Assembly (NCBI RefSeq): GCF_017104565.1
Contig: NZ_JAAGPD010000040.1
Location: 1 to 64,000 of the forward strand
Length of the DNA stretch: 64,000 bases
Direction of reading: 5' to 3'
Source of the DNA: Paraburkholderia sp. Tr-20389
GTDB lineage: Bacteria; Pseudomonadota; Gammaproteobacteria; Burkholderiales; Burkholderiaceae
Shown here piece by piece: positions 17,844 through 26,927 of this stretch (within the stretch, counting starts at the first letter, position 1; the number at the start of each line of letters is the position of its first letter). The notes beneath the pieces are model-generated. The model searched no databases. It was not told where the DNA came from and saw only the letters and a program-made list of their open reading frames with translations. The position numbers and the translations under genes are program-made.

Positions 17844-17890
17844 CCAACGCCTGCCCCGCGCAAACACTTATGGGGCGGGCGTTGGCTTTC
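17844..17890 (+). terminator. Terminator of the carrier-protein/GH2 operon
   Basis: A near-perfect 14-bp stem (CCAACGCCTGCCCC 17844-17857 with GGGGCGGGCGTTGG 17872-17885) is followed by CTTTC. The U-tract is short but the stem is strong, and the position 45 bases after the GH2 stop fits. Confidence 0.75.
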
Positions 17891-18426
17891 GTCCGACACA
17901 TTCTCGCGGCGATTAACTCGGCTTCGACAAAAACCGATACTCCGTGCGGCAGCACACCAAAGCGATGGAACACATCTGAATCAAAACGTGCACATCGCAA
18001 AATCAATCGTTGAAAGGGGTTTTCGGCGTGTTTCAGGGTTTCGGGCACATGGGCAGAAAATCGTGATCCGCACAAAATCAACCACTTGGATAATGGTTCT
18101 TCATATTGTTTCTCGAATAGTCTGAAAAATCGCGTTGTGCATATTTGAAACAAAATCAGTCGTTTTGCCGTGTTGTGTAAATGGGCGCGCGACGCTGCGC
18201 CGCACCAGCACTCATTTTGCGGCCGATTGGCACAGTCCTCGCTAAATAACCGCCGCAGCGATAGCCACCGTGGATGAGAGAACTTGAACAAGCGCATCCA
18301 CGCTGGTTTGACGGGGCCGGTCTGTACGCTTTTTGCCGCGAGCCACGCGGCAAGACATAGAAGGCGCAGCGCCGGGTTAAAAAATAAGGGGGTCGTGCAG
18401 TGCACGACTTCATGCGAGGACCGATC
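17891..18426 (+). promoter_or_regulatory. Long regulatory region with CAAAATCA repeats
   Basis: A 536-base AT-richer gap before the Crp/Fnr gene. Three direct repeats of CAAAATCA followed by a C-rich or CGTT end start at 17998, 18073 and 18151, spaced 75 and 78 bases. They could be binding sites for an activator acting on the sigma54-like element at 18227. No ORF in it is convincing. Confidence 0.5.
18227..18243 (+). promoter_or_regulatory. Sigma54-type -24/-12 promoter
   Basis: TTGGCAC-AGTCC-TCGCT places GG and GC exactly ten bases apart, as in the consensus TGGCAC-N5-TTGC. Only one base of the -12 element differs. It lies 184 bases upstream of the Crp/Fnr-type gene and would make the Crp/WcaJ/Wza/Wzc block RpoN-dependent. 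The Bep polysaccharide locus of B. cenocepacia is known to be RpoN-linked, which makes this plausible. Confidence 0.6.
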
Positions 18427-19158
18427 ATGCTTACGCTTCAATCCGACCTGCACGGCAATCATTTGCTCGGCGCACTGCCCTCCCATGAGTGGCAGGCTCT
18501 TGCTCCTCACCTCGAACTCGTTCATCTGCGCACGGAACAGCTGCTGTGCGATTCGGGCCAACGGATCCATCACGTCTACTTTCCGACCACGGCGATCATC
18601 TCGATGCTGTCGACGATGGAAGACGGCGGCTCGGTCGAGATCGCCGCAGTCGGCCGCGAAGGCATGACGGGCGTGCCCGTCCTCACGGGCGGCGAAACCA
18701 TGCCGAACCGCGTGCAGGTGCAATGCTCCGGCTTCGCGTACCGCATGTCGGCCCAGGCGCTGCGCCAGCAATTCGCGCGTTCGGACTTCCTGCGCCGCCT
18801 GATGCTGCTCTACATGCACGCGCTGCTCACGCAGGTCGCGCAGACGGCCGCCTGCAACCGTCATCATTCGTTGAACAAGCAACTGTGCCGCTGGCTGCTG
18901 ATCGAAGTCGACCGCGTCGCGTCGGATGATCTGTCCGTCACGCAACAGCTGATCGCCGACATGCTCGGCGTGCGCCGCGAAGGCATCACGGAAGCGGCAG
19001 GCAAGCTGCACAACGACGGCCTCATTCATCACAGCCGCGGCCATATCCGCGTGCTGGACCGCAAAGGTCTCGAAGCCCGCGCCTGCGAATGCTACGGCCT
19101 CGTGAAACGCGAGTTCGACCGTCTTCTGCCGCGTCTGCAACAAACGGAAACCGCGTGA
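18427..19158 (+). CDS. Crp/Fnr-family transcriptional regulator
   Basis: A 243-residue regulator with an N-terminal cyclic-nucleotide-binding-like beta roll (about 25-125) and a C-terminal winged HTH (about 150-220; VTQQLIADMLGVRREGITEAAGKL is the recognition region). It lacks the Cys cluster of Fnr and an obvious cAMP-binding Arg pattern, so the ligand, if any, is unknown; c-di-GMP-responsive relatives control polysaccharide in Burkholderia. The ATG at 18427 follows a GCGAGGA box by six bases; an in-frame GTG at 18400 has no such box. It is 14 bases upstream of the sugar transferase gene and probably regulates this locus. Confidence 0.85.
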   Translation: MLTLQSDLHGNHLLGALPSHEWQALAPHLELVHLRTEQLLCDSGQRIHHVYFPTTAIISMLSTMEDGGSVEIAAVGREGMTGVPVLTGGETMPNRVQVQCSGFAYRMSAQALRQQFARSDFLRRLMLLYMHALLTQVAQTAACNRHHSLNKQLCRWLLIEVDRVASDDLSVTQQLIADMLGVRREGITEAAGKLHNDGLIHHSRGHIRVLDRKGLEARACECYGLVKREFDRLLPRLQQTETA

Positions 19159-19172
19159 GCTAAGGCTCCATC

Positions 19173-20570
19173 ATGTTCAAGAACGTTGCGCGTTGCCTCG
19201 ACGCGATCTTCGTGATTGCGGGCGCTCTGATCGCTCACTGGATGCGCTTTCCGAACGGCCAGGAACTCGCGGACAACGAACGGTTGCTGATCGCCTTCAA
19301 CTGCGTGCTCGTGCTGCTGCTGTTCCCCGGCTTCGGGGTCTATCAGACGTGGCGCGGCAAATCGTTGTCCGACATGCTCGGGCGCGTGACGACGGCGTGG
19401 CTCGTCGTCGTCGCGACGGGACTCGTGATGTCGTTCACGCTGCACCGGATGGACGCCGTGTCGCGCCTGTGGTTCGGCTACTCGACGCTGATCTCGGGTG
19501 TCCTGATCGTCTCGACCAAGCTCGCCGCGCATCTCGCGCTGCGCAGCGCGCGCCGTCGCGGGCTCAACTTCCGTACGGTGGCGATCGTCGGCGCGCCGGG
19601 CTTCTCGCGCATGCTGCTCGCCCATCTCGAACGCGAGCCGCAGGCGGGCTTCAAGCCGGTGTGCCTGTTCGACACGCATGCGGAGTTGTCCGAGACCTTC
19701 GACGAGCCGCAAGAGGCGCGCGTGGGCCGCTTTCCCGTGCTCACGGACATCGAGGCGTTTGCCGCGAAGGTGCGCGAAGAACACATCAACGAAGTGTGGC
19801 TGGCGCTGCCGCTGTCGGAAGAGCACACCATTTACCGCTTCAAGCGCGCGTTCCAGCACGACTTCGTGAACCTGCGTTTCATTCCCGACGTGCGCAGCCT
19901 CTCGCTGTTCAACCACGCGATCGTCGACGTGATCGGTCTTTCGACGATCAGTCTGAACGCCACGCCGATTTCGCCCGTGCAGATGTGGCCGAAGCTGATC
20001 TTCGACCGGCTGTTCGCGCTTGTCGCACTGGTTGCGCTGTCGCCCGTGTTCGCCGCGCTGGCCGTGGCGATCAAGCTCAGCTCGCCGGGGCCCGTGTTCT
20101 TCACGCAGGAGCGCAAGGGCATCGACGGGCAGCCGTTTCGCATCTACAAGTTCCGCTCGATGACCGTGCACCGCGAAGAACACGGCAAGGTGACGCCCGC
20201 CGCGCGCGTCGATGCGCGTGTGACGAAAGTCGGCGCGTTCATCCGACGCACGAGTCTCGACGAGCTGCCGCAGTTCTTCAACGTGCTGCTCGGACAGATG
20301 TCGGTGGTCGGTCCGCGGCCGCATGCCGTCGAACACGACGACCTCTACAAGGATCTCGTGTACGGCTACATGTATCGCTATCGCATCAAGCCGGGCATCA
20401 CGGGCTGGGCACAGGTGAACGGATACCGCGGCACCACGACGAAAGTCGAAAAGATGGAAACGCGGGTGAAGTTCGATCTGTTCTATATCCACAACTGGTC
20501 GTTCTGCTTCGACATGAGGATCGTGCTGATCACGATCTTCAAGGGCTTTGTCGGCCGCAACGCATATTGA
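19173..20570 (+). CDS. Undecaprenyl-phosphate glucose/galactose phosphotransferase (WcaJ-like)
   Basis: A 465-residue polyisoprenyl-phosphate hexose-1-phosphate transferase. The N-terminal half is membrane-embedded with a Rossmann-like segment ([13 protein letters not shown]). The C-terminal bacterial sugar transferase domain has a hydrophobic segment ([21 protein letters not shown]), then [24 protein letters not shown] and SVVGPRP. It loads the first sugar phosphate onto undecaprenyl phosphate at the inner membrane, so it starts repeat-unit synthesis. Similar enzymes include WcaJ and the Burkholderia BceB. It is probably co-transcribed with the Crp-type gene and the downstream GT2. Confidence 0.93.
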   Translation: MFKNVARCLDAIFVIAGALIAHWMRFPNGQELADNERLLIAFNCVLVLLLFPGFGVYQTWRGKSLSDMLGRVTTAWLVVVATGLVMSFTLHRMDAVSRLWFGYSTLISGVLIVSTKLAAHLALRSARRRGLNFRTVAIVGAPGFSRMLLAHLEREPQAGFKPVCLFDTHAELSETFDEPQEARVGRFPVLTDIEAFAAKVREEHINEVWLALPLSEEHTIYRFKRAFQHDFVNLRFIPDVRSLSLFNHAIVDVIGLSTISLNATPISPVQMWPKLIFDRLFALVALVALSPVFAALAVAIKLSSPGPVFFTQERKGIDGQPFRIYKFRSMTVHREEHGKVTPAARVDARVTKVGAFIRRTSLDELPQFFNVLLGQMSVVGPRPHAVEHDDLYKDLVYGYMYRYRIKPGITGWAQVNGYRGTTTKVEKMETRVKFDLFYIHNWSFCFDMRIVLITIFKGFVGRNAY

Positions 20571-20585
20571 GCTGGTTTTCGGGGA

Positions 20586-21524
20586 ATGTTCGTGAAAGTT
20601 TCCGTGATCGTGCCGACCTACCGGCGAACCGTCGATCTCGCGCGTTGCATCGAGGCACTCGATGCACAGCAGCGGCGCGCCGACGAGGTGATCGTGATCG
20701 CGCGCAACGACGACCGTCCGACGATCGACTGGCTCACGCAACGTTCGGCGCTGCGGCCCGATGCACAACTGCGCATCGCGCTGGTTGGCCGGCCCGGCGT
20801 GGTCGCTGCTTATAACCGAGGCATCGAGACGGCCACGGGCGACGTCATCTGTTTCACCGACGACGACGCCGCGCCGCATCCCGACTGGATCGCCCGCATC
20901 GCGCGCGCGTTCGAACAAGATGCGGCGCTCGGCGGCCTGGGCGGGCGCGACATCGTGCATCAGGGCGGCGGCATCCTGCAGGGGCAAAAGCCCATCGTGG
21001 GACTCGTGCGCTGGTATGGACGCCTGATCGGCAATCACCACATCGGCCACGGGGGACCGCGTGAAGTCGATGTGCTGAAGGGCGTGAATATGGCGTTTCG
21101 CAGCGATGCCGTCGGCACGCTGCGTTTCGACGAAAGACTGCGCGGCAGCGGCGCGCAGGTGCATTGCGAACTGGCATTCAGTCTCGACGTGGGGCGTCGG
21201 GGCTGGACGCTGGTCTACGACCCGACGCTGCTCGTCGATCATTATCCGGCGCAGCGCAGCGACGAAGACCAGCGTCATGTGTTCAACGACGCGGCGTTCT
21301 ACAACGCGTCATTCAACCTTCGTCTCATCATGTGCGAGCACCTGTCGACTCCTGGCAGGTGGGCGTTCGTCACCTATTCGACGCTGTTCGGCAGTCGCGC
21401 AGATCCGGGGCTTGTGCGCGCGCTGCTGCTGGCGATCAACGGTGACGGTATAACGCTCGCGCTTCGCAAATGGCGGGTCGGCTTGCGCGCGATGCGCGGA
21501 GCCTGGCAGGAGGCCATGCGCTGA
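20586..21524 (+). CDS. GT2-family glycosyltransferase
   Basis: A 312-residue GT-A enzyme. The N-terminus VSVIVPTYRR opens the nucleotide-binding domain, FTDDDAAPH holds the metal-binding DDD, and a GSGAQVHCE segment sits where the catalytic acidic residue is expected. It starts 15 bases after the sugar transferase stop. It probably adds the second or a later sugar of the repeat unit. Confidence 0.87.
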   Translation: MFVKVSVIVPTYRRTVDLARCIEALDAQQRRADEVIVIARNDDRPTIDWLTQRSALRPDAQLRIALVGRPGVVAAYNRGIETATGDVICFTDDDAAPHPDWIARIARAFEQDAALGGLGGRDIVHQGGGILQGQKPIVGLVRWYGRLIGNHHIGHGGPREVDVLKGVNMAFRSDAVGTLRFDERLRGSGAQVHCELAFSLDVGRRGWTLVYDPTLLVDHYPAQRSDEDQRHVFNDAAFYNASFNLRLIMCEHLSTPGRWAFVTYSTLFGSRADPGLVRALLLAINGDGITLALRKWRVGLRAMRGAWQEAMR

Positions 21525-21565
21525 GAACATCCGGCGCATTTTTGTCACACAAAGGACCAGAGACC

Positions 21566-22804
21566 ATGAATATCAAAAGACTGCTCGCCTTGCTGGCGAC
21601 GACAGCGCTATGTGCGTGTTCGATAGCGCCGGGGCCGTATCTCGACACCAAGCGTCTCGACCAGACGCAGCAGGCCACCATGTCCGCGCCGACCTACGCG
21701 GTGCGGCCCATCGATGTGTCATGGTTTCAGGAGCAGCGCGCGGCGGCCGTGCCGTCGGTGTGCCAGCTGACGTGTCTCACGCCGACACTGCGCAGCCACC
21801 CTCCCGAATACCGCGTCGGCATCGGCGACCAGCTCGCGATCATCGTCTGGGACCATCCGGAACTGACGGGCAGTCCGCTCGCCGCGGGCGGCACCGCCCC
21901 CTTGCCGACCCTGCAAGGCAACACGGGCACCGGCCCGAACGGCGTGCCCATGACGGGCAGCACCGCACCCAGCGCCGCGCCGGCGACAGGCGGCGCGTCG
22001 GCGGGCGGCGCCGATAGCGGCCTGGTCGTGCGGGTCGCGAACGACGGCACCATCTTTTTCCCGCGCGTCGGACGCGTCAAGGTTGCGAGCATGCCCGGCA
22101 CGCCGAACATGACTGCACAGGAAATCCAGCGTCTCATCGCAAAGGGGCTGGCCAAGACGATCCGCGATCCGCAGGTCGACGTGCGCGTGGCCGGCTTCAA
22201 CAGCCAGTCGATCCAGGTCACGGGCAACGTGCGCGCGCCGACCCCGGAAGCGCTGACCGACCAGCCCCTCAGCGTGCTCGACGCAATCAACCGCGCGGGC
22301 GGCGCGCTGGCCGACGCCGATCTGCAGAACGTCGGCGTGACGCGCGACGGCAAGCGCTACACCATCGACGTCGCCGCACTGCTCGAAACGGGCGACCCGA
22401 ACCAGAACGTGATTCTCAAGGACGGCGACTTCATCGACGTGCCGGACCGCTCGAACAGCCGCGTCTTCGTGCTCGGCGAAGTCGGCAAGCCCACCTCGCT
22501 GCCGATGAACCGCGGCCGCCTCACGCTCGCCGATGCGATCACCGGCGCGAACAGCCTCGACATCGCAACGGGCGACCCGCGCTCCATCTACGTGATCCGC
22601 GGCGCGGACAAGTCGCTCGATCCGAGCATCTTCCGGCTCGACATGACGCAGGTCGACGCGATCATGCTGATGACGAAATTCGACCTGCAGCCGAAGGACG
22701 TCGTGTACGTGCAGGTGGCGAATTCCGCCCGCTTCAACCGCACGCTCGCGCAGGTTCTGCCTGCCCTGCAAACGCTGTTTTTCACCAGAGAACTGGCTCG
22801 CTGA
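21566..22804 (+). CDS. Outer-membrane polysaccharide export lipoprotein (Wza family)
   Basis: A 412-residue secreted lipoprotein. The signal peptide ends in the lipobox LCAC, with Cys18 as the lipidated residue. The Poly_export domain begins at YRVGIGDQLAIIVWDHPE, and two SLBB-type repeats follow (IQVTGNVRAPTPEALTDQ and VFVLGEVGKPTSLPMNRG). A Gly/Ala/Pro/Thr-rich insert of about 45 residues interrupts the export domain. It forms the outer-membrane channel and works with the Wzc kinase. The ATG at 21566 with AAAGGA upstream was chosen over the longer frame because only it gives a signal peptide. Confidence 0.92.
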   Translation: MNIKRLLALLATTALCACSIAPGPYLDTKRLDQTQQATMSAPTYAVRPIDVSWFQEQRAAAVPSVCQLTCLTPTLRSHPPEYRVGIGDQLAIIVWDHPELTGSPLAAGGTAPLPTLQGNTGTGPNGVPMTGSTAPSAAPATGGASAGGADSGLVVRVANDGTIFFPRVGRVKVASMPGTPNMTAQEIQRLIAKGLAKTIRDPQVDVRVAGFNSQSIQVTGNVRAPTPEALTDQPLSVLDAINRAGGALADADLQNVGVTRDGKRYTIDVAALLETGDPNQNVILKDGDFIDVPDRSNSRVFVLGEVGKPTSLPMNRGRLTLADAITGANSLDIATGDPRSIYVIRGADKSLDPSIFRLDMTQVDAIMLMTKFDLQPKDVVYVQVANSARFNRTLAQVLPALQTLFFTRELAR

Positions 22805-22829
22805 CGCACGCCTCGCGACGGAGTTGACA

Positions 22830-25214
22830 ATGAGTGCCTATGACATGAAAGAAACTGCTCCTTCGTACGGCGGCGGCGACGAGGATGCGGTGATGCGGGA
22901 CCTGGTGAGGCTGATCTTCGAGCAGATCTGGTGGGTGATCGGGATCGCAGCGTGCGTGATACTCGCCGCGACGGTCTATACGAAGATCGCCACGCCCGTC
23001 TACTCCGCCGACGCGCTGATCCAGGTCGAAGCGGGTAACCAGAACAACAGCTCGACTTCGCAGGCGCTGGCGTCGCTCGTGCCGTCGGGCGCGATGCATA
23101 CCGACGCGGAAATCGAAATCATCAAGAGCCGCGCCGTCGTCGAACCCGTGGTCGAGCAGTTCAAGCTGAACTTCGGCGCATCGCCGAAGACGATGCCGTA
23201 TATCGGCCGCATCACGTCGCTGTTCGCGCGTTCGGGTCATCCTCTCGGCGCGCTGTTCGGCATGCGTTCGTATGCCTGGGGTGGCGAACAGTTTTCGGTC
23301 GACTCGATCACCGTGCCGAAGGATCTCGAAGGCGCGCAACTCACGCTGCGCGCGAAGGGCAACGGCCGCTACGAACTGTTCGACCCGTTCGGCCGGCTGC
23401 TTCTGACGGGCGTCGCCGGCGAACGCGCGACGGGCAGCGGCGTCTCGCTCCTCGTCAATACGCTGGTCGCACGCGCCGGCACCGATTTCTTCGTGACGCG
23501 CTTCAACCAGCTCGACGCCGTCGCGGGTCTCGCGGGCGGCCTGCAGGTCGCCGAAAAAGGCCGCGAAACAGGCGTCGTGCAACTGTCGTACATGGGCACC
23601 GATCCGCACGCGATCACCGCGATCATCAACGCGGTGGCGGCTTCGTATCTGAAGCATCGCCAGGAACGCGCGCAGGAAGAAGCGAGCCGCATGCTGTCGT
23701 TCCTGAACAGCGAAATGCCGCGCCTGCGCGACGAAGTGCGTCGCGCGGAAACGGCGCTGTCCGAGTATCAGTCGCGCAGCGGATCGTTCCAGCCGACCCA
23801 GGAAGCCGGCGTGTATCTGTCGGGCGGTCTCGAATACGAAAAGCAGATCGCCGCATTGCGGATCGCACGCGCGCAGTTGCTGACGCGCTTCACGGCGGAT
23901 GCGCCCGAGGTGAAGACCGTCGATGCGCAACTTGCGTCGATGGCGAACGAAAAGGCGCGCTTCGAAGATCACTTCAAGACGCTGCCGGGCTCCGAACGCG
24001 AAGCGATGTCGCTGCAACGCGATGCCAAGGTCGCGGAAGAAATCTACGTCGCGCTGCTCAACAAGATCCAGGAGCTGTCGATCACGCGAGCCGGAACGAT
24101 CGGCAACGTGCACATCATCGACGAAGCGCTGCTGCCCTCCTCGCCCGTGCGGCCGAAGTCGGCGCTGATCATTTCGGCGGGCACGGTGCTCGGCATCATC
24201 GGCGGCGTGCTGTTCGCGTTCTGCCGCCGGACATTCTTCACGGGTGTCGCCGATCCCGAGTTCGTCGAACGCCGCTTCAACATGCCCATCTTCGGTTCGA
24301 TTTCGTTCAGCCCCGAACAGGCGCGCAGCGACCGTCTCGCGATGAACAACAGCCGCGCGCTGCACGCCAAGGGCGCGCACACGAGCACCGCCGTGGCGCC
24401 CGCCACGGGCATCGCGCGTCTGATGCGGCCGCGCACGGCCACGCCGGCTGCCGTTCCGCGCGGCACGCAGACCATCGTGCCGCCCGCCCAGGCGCCCGTG
24501 CGACCGCTGCTGGTGAAGACCCATCCGTTCGATACCTCCGTCGAAGGGTTGCGCGGCCTGCGCGCGACGCTGCAGTTCGGACTGGTCGATGCGCCCAATC
24601 GGGTGGTCGCGTTCACGAGCCCGGCGCCGTCGGACGGCAAGAGCTTCCTGTGTGCGAACCTGGCCGCGCTGCTCGCGGAAACGGGCAAGCGCGTGCTGCT
24701 GATCGACGCGGACCTGCGGCGCGGGCGCCTCGCGCAATACCTCGGACGTTCGCCGAACGGTGGTCTGACGGAACTGCTGACGGATCAGGTCGATCTCGAA
24801 GTGGCCGCGCGTGCAACGGGCGTCAAGGGCCTGCACTTCATCGCGGCGGGCGCCTATCCGCCGAACCCGTCGGAAATCCTGACGTCGCACCGTTTCGCGG
24901 AAATTCTCGCGCGCTTCGAACAGGAGTTCGATCTGGTGATCGTGGATACGCCGCCGCTGCTGGCCGTAGCCGATGCCGCGATCATCGCGAACATCGCCGG
25001 CTCGACGGTGCTCGTGATGCGGGCCGGCGCGCATACGGAACGCAACATCAACGAATCGCTGAAGAAACTGCGCCGCGCCCGCGCACGACTGATCGGCGGC
25101 GTGATGAACGCGGTGCCGCTGAAGAGCGGCGGACGCTACGGCACGTACGACTACGCGTATGCGTACACGTACACGGCGGGCGATCCGACGGGCGGCGAGA
25201 CGACGAAGCGCTAG
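22830..25214 (+). CDS. Polysaccharide co-polymerase / tyrosine kinase (Wzc family)
   Basis: A 794-residue inner-membrane protein with a Wzz chain-length domain flanked by two membrane helices (about 33-52 and 440-465), coiled-coil segments in between and a cytoplasmic BY-kinase domain. Walker A (PSDGKSF) is near 600-606, Walker A' is LLIDADLRRG and Walker B is VIVDTPP near 703. The Tyr-rich tail (RYGTYDYAYAYTYT) is the autophosphorylation cluster. Together with Wza it controls polymer length and export. ATG at 22830 with GGAG upstream is preferred to a TTG two codons before. It is followed by a strong terminator. Confidence 0.94.
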   Translation: MSAYDMKETAPSYGGGDEDAVMRDLVRLIFEQIWWVIGIAACVILAATVYTKIATPVYSADALIQVEAGNQNNSSTSQALASLVPSGAMHTDAEIEIIKSRAVVEPVVEQFKLNFGASPKTMPYIGRITSLFARSGHPLGALFGMRSYAWGGEQFSVDSITVPKDLEGAQLTLRAKGNGRYELFDPFGRLLLTGVAGERATGSGVSLLVNTLVARAGTDFFVTRFNQLDAVAGLAGGLQVAEKGRETGVVQLSYMGTDPHAITAIINAVAASYLKHRQERAQEEASRMLSFLNSEMPRLRDEVRRAETALSEYQSRSGSFQPTQEAGVYLSGGLEYEKQIAALRIARAQLLTRFTADAPEVKTVDAQLASMANEKARFEDHFKTLPGSEREAMSLQRDAKVAEEIYVALLNKIQELSITRAGTIGNVHIIDEALLPSSPVRPKSALIISAGTVLGIIGGVLFAFCRRTFFTGVADPEFVERRFNMPIFGSISFSPEQARSDRLAMNNSRALHAKGAHTSTAVAPATGIARLMRPRTATPAAVPRGTQTIVPPAQAPVRPLLVKTHPFDTSVEGLRGLRATLQFGLVDAPNRVVAFTSPAPSDGKSFLCANLAALLAETGKRVLLIDADLRRGRLAQYLGRSPNGGLTELLTDQVDLEVAARATGVKGLHFIAAGAYPPNPSEILTSHRFAEILARFEQEFDLVIVDTPPLLAVADAAIIANIAGSTVLVMRAGAHTERNINESLKKLRRARARLIGGVMNAVPLKSGGRYGTYDYAYAYTYTAGDPTGGETTKR

Positions 25215-25248
25215 CAGCGCTTCGCACAGCTAGCGGCGAATCAGATCG

Positions 25249-25279
25249 GGCCGCGCCGGTTTTCCGGCGCGGCCTTTTT
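25249..25279 (+). terminator. Terminator after the Wzc gene
   Basis: A perfect 11-bp stem, GGCCGCGCCGG / CCGGCGCGGCC, with a TTTT loop and a run of five T residues. It closes the Crp-WcaJ-GT2-Wza-Wzc block. Confidence 0.95.
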
Positions 25280-25534
25280 CCTTTGATACACGGATGCAAC
25301 GATTGTCGCTGCCGGTTCAACGCAACCTGTCGGCGCGGGAATCGAAACGCGTGACGAGCGGCTTCGCGATGTTCACCGCCGGGCACGCGACGGCGCGAGG
25401 ATTCGTGAGGCGAACCCTCTTGCGTTTGTCGTCAGTGGGAACCGGCGTGGAAACCGGCTTGAGAAGAAGCGAAAGTGTGCGGCACGAACCGCGCACTCAC
25501 ATGCAAGAACGCCTGCAAAAACAGGGGTAAAAAC
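25280..25534. other. Gap without a recognisable gene
   Basis: A 255-base gap between the Wzc terminator and the stop of the leftward GT4 gene. No convincing ORF, promoter or repeat was seen; it contains the 3' untranslated region of the GT4 gene. Confidence 0.3.
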
Positions 25535-26731
25535 TCACCGCCCCCACATGCCGCCCGCCGCCGTGTCGCCGGGCCACGACGTCACGTGGTTGACGGACGG
25601 ATCTTCGCGCTGGCGGTCGCCTGCCGCGGCGATCGTGCGCGTCACTTCGTTCATGAAGGCACGCCGGAAATGCGTGGCGGAGAACTGTTCGGCGTTGATC
25701 CGGCAGGCGACGGGCGAAATCATCGCCTGCTGGCGTTCGAAGCGCTCCACGGCATCCCGCAAGGCCGTGACGCTCTGCTGCCGGAAGAACAGACCCGTCG
25801 GTTGCGGCTCGCCGAGCGGCACCACTGTTTCCAGCGCGCCGCCCTTGCCATAGGCGATCACGGGTGTGCCGCACGCCTGCGCCTCGACCACGGCAATGCC
25901 GAAGTCTTCCTCGGCGGCGAACACGAATGCCTTCGCGCGCTGCATGTGATCTTTCAGGACGGCGAACGGCTGATAGCCGAGGATCGACACGTTGGGGCCC
26001 GCTTTGGCGCGGATCATATCCATCTGCGGACCCTCGCCGATCACCACCAGCTTGCGGTCCGGCATCGACGAAAACGTCTCGACGATCAGGTCGATGCGCT
26101 TGTACGGGACCATGCGCGACGCCGTCAGATAGAAGCCGTCTTTCTGCGTGCACAGCTCGAAGCGGTCGACGTCGACGGGCGGCGGGATCACGGCGGCATC
26201 GCGCCGATAGGTCTTCATCATGCGGCGCGCGACGAACTGCGAATTCGCGATCAGCCGGTCGACGCCGTTCGCCGAGCGCGAATCCCAGCTGCGCAGGTAG
26301 TGCAGCAACGCGCGCGTCGCCCACGAACGCAGCCCGCGCGTGAGCTTCGCCTCGCGCAGATACTGATGCTGCAGATCCCACGCGTAGCGCATCGGCGAAT
26401 GCACGTAGCTGACGTGCGTCTGATCGGGGCCGACCAGCACGCCCTTGGCGACCGCATACGAACTCGTAATGATCAGATCGTAGCTGGACAGATCGAACTG
26501 CTCGACGGCGAGCGGCATCAGCGGCAAGTATCCGCGATGACGCCGCCGCGCGAACGGCAGATGCTGGATGAAGGACGTGGTGACGGTTTTGCCGCAGACG
26601 GGTGCGCGGTCCACCATGAAATCGACGAGGCTGAACAGGTCGGCATCGGGGAAGCACTGAATGATCTGCTCCAGCACTTTCTCCGCACCGCCGGGCGCGA
26701 CAAGCCAGTCGTGCACGATCGCCACTTTCAT
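25535..26731 (-). CDS. GT4-family glycosyltransferase (mannosyltransferase-like)
   Basis: A 398-residue GT-B enzyme starting MKVAIVHDWLVAPGGAEKV, which carries the GGAE acceptor loop common in WbaZ/WbdB-type mannosyltransferases. The donor-site motif is EDFGIAVVEAQACGTPVIAYGKGG (the two Glu of EX7E are in EDFGIAVVE). It is divergent from the next GT4 gene, 196 bases apart. It probably adds a sugar to the same polymer and is a separate transcription unit. Confidence 0.88.
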   Translation of the reverse strand: MKVAIVHDWLVAPGGAEKVLEQIIQCFPDADLFSLVDFMVDRAPVCGKTVTTSFIQHLPFARRRHRGYLPLMPLAVEQFDLSSYDLIITSSYAVAKGVLVGPDQTHVSYVHSPMRYAWDLQHQYLREAKLTRGLRSWATRALLHYLRSWDSRSANGVDRLIANSQFVARRMMKTYRRDAAVIPPPVDVDRFELCTQKDGFYLTASRMVPYKRIDLIVETFSSMPDRKLVVIGEGPQMDMIRAKAGPNVSILGYQPFAVLKDHMQRAKAFVFAAEEDFGIAVVEAQACGTPVIAYGKGGALETVVPLGEPQPTGLFFRQQSVTALRDAVERFERQQAMISPVACRINAEQFSATHFRRAFMNEVTRTIAAAGDRQREDPSVNHVTSWPGDTAAGGMWGR

Positions 26732-26927
26732 GATTTCCCCACTTTGAATTGTTCAAAGGCCGTCATGCCAAGTGTACGGTGCGCATCGCTTGCAGAGCGT
26801 GCGCACGCCCACACTGGACGGCCAACGGAGCGCGAATAATGAGTGCTCGCCCGTTGCATCCGCGATCGCGTTTCGACTGACGGATTCACGCACTGCGCGT
26901 CTTTGCTCGCCCTCCGGTGACGAACCA
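26732..26927. promoter_or_regulatory. Divergent promoter region of two GT4 genes
   Basis: A 196-base gap between divergently transcribed glycosyltransferase genes. It must contain promoters for both, but no unambiguous -35/-10 pair was picked out. The ribosome binding site of the rightward gene is weak. Confidence 0.35.

Noticed and set aside
22782-25034. 750-codon minus-strand ORF opposite the Wzc gene
   Set aside because: Low-complexity Arg/Ala/His composition typical of antisense frames; the plus strand encodes Wzc with all kinase motifs.
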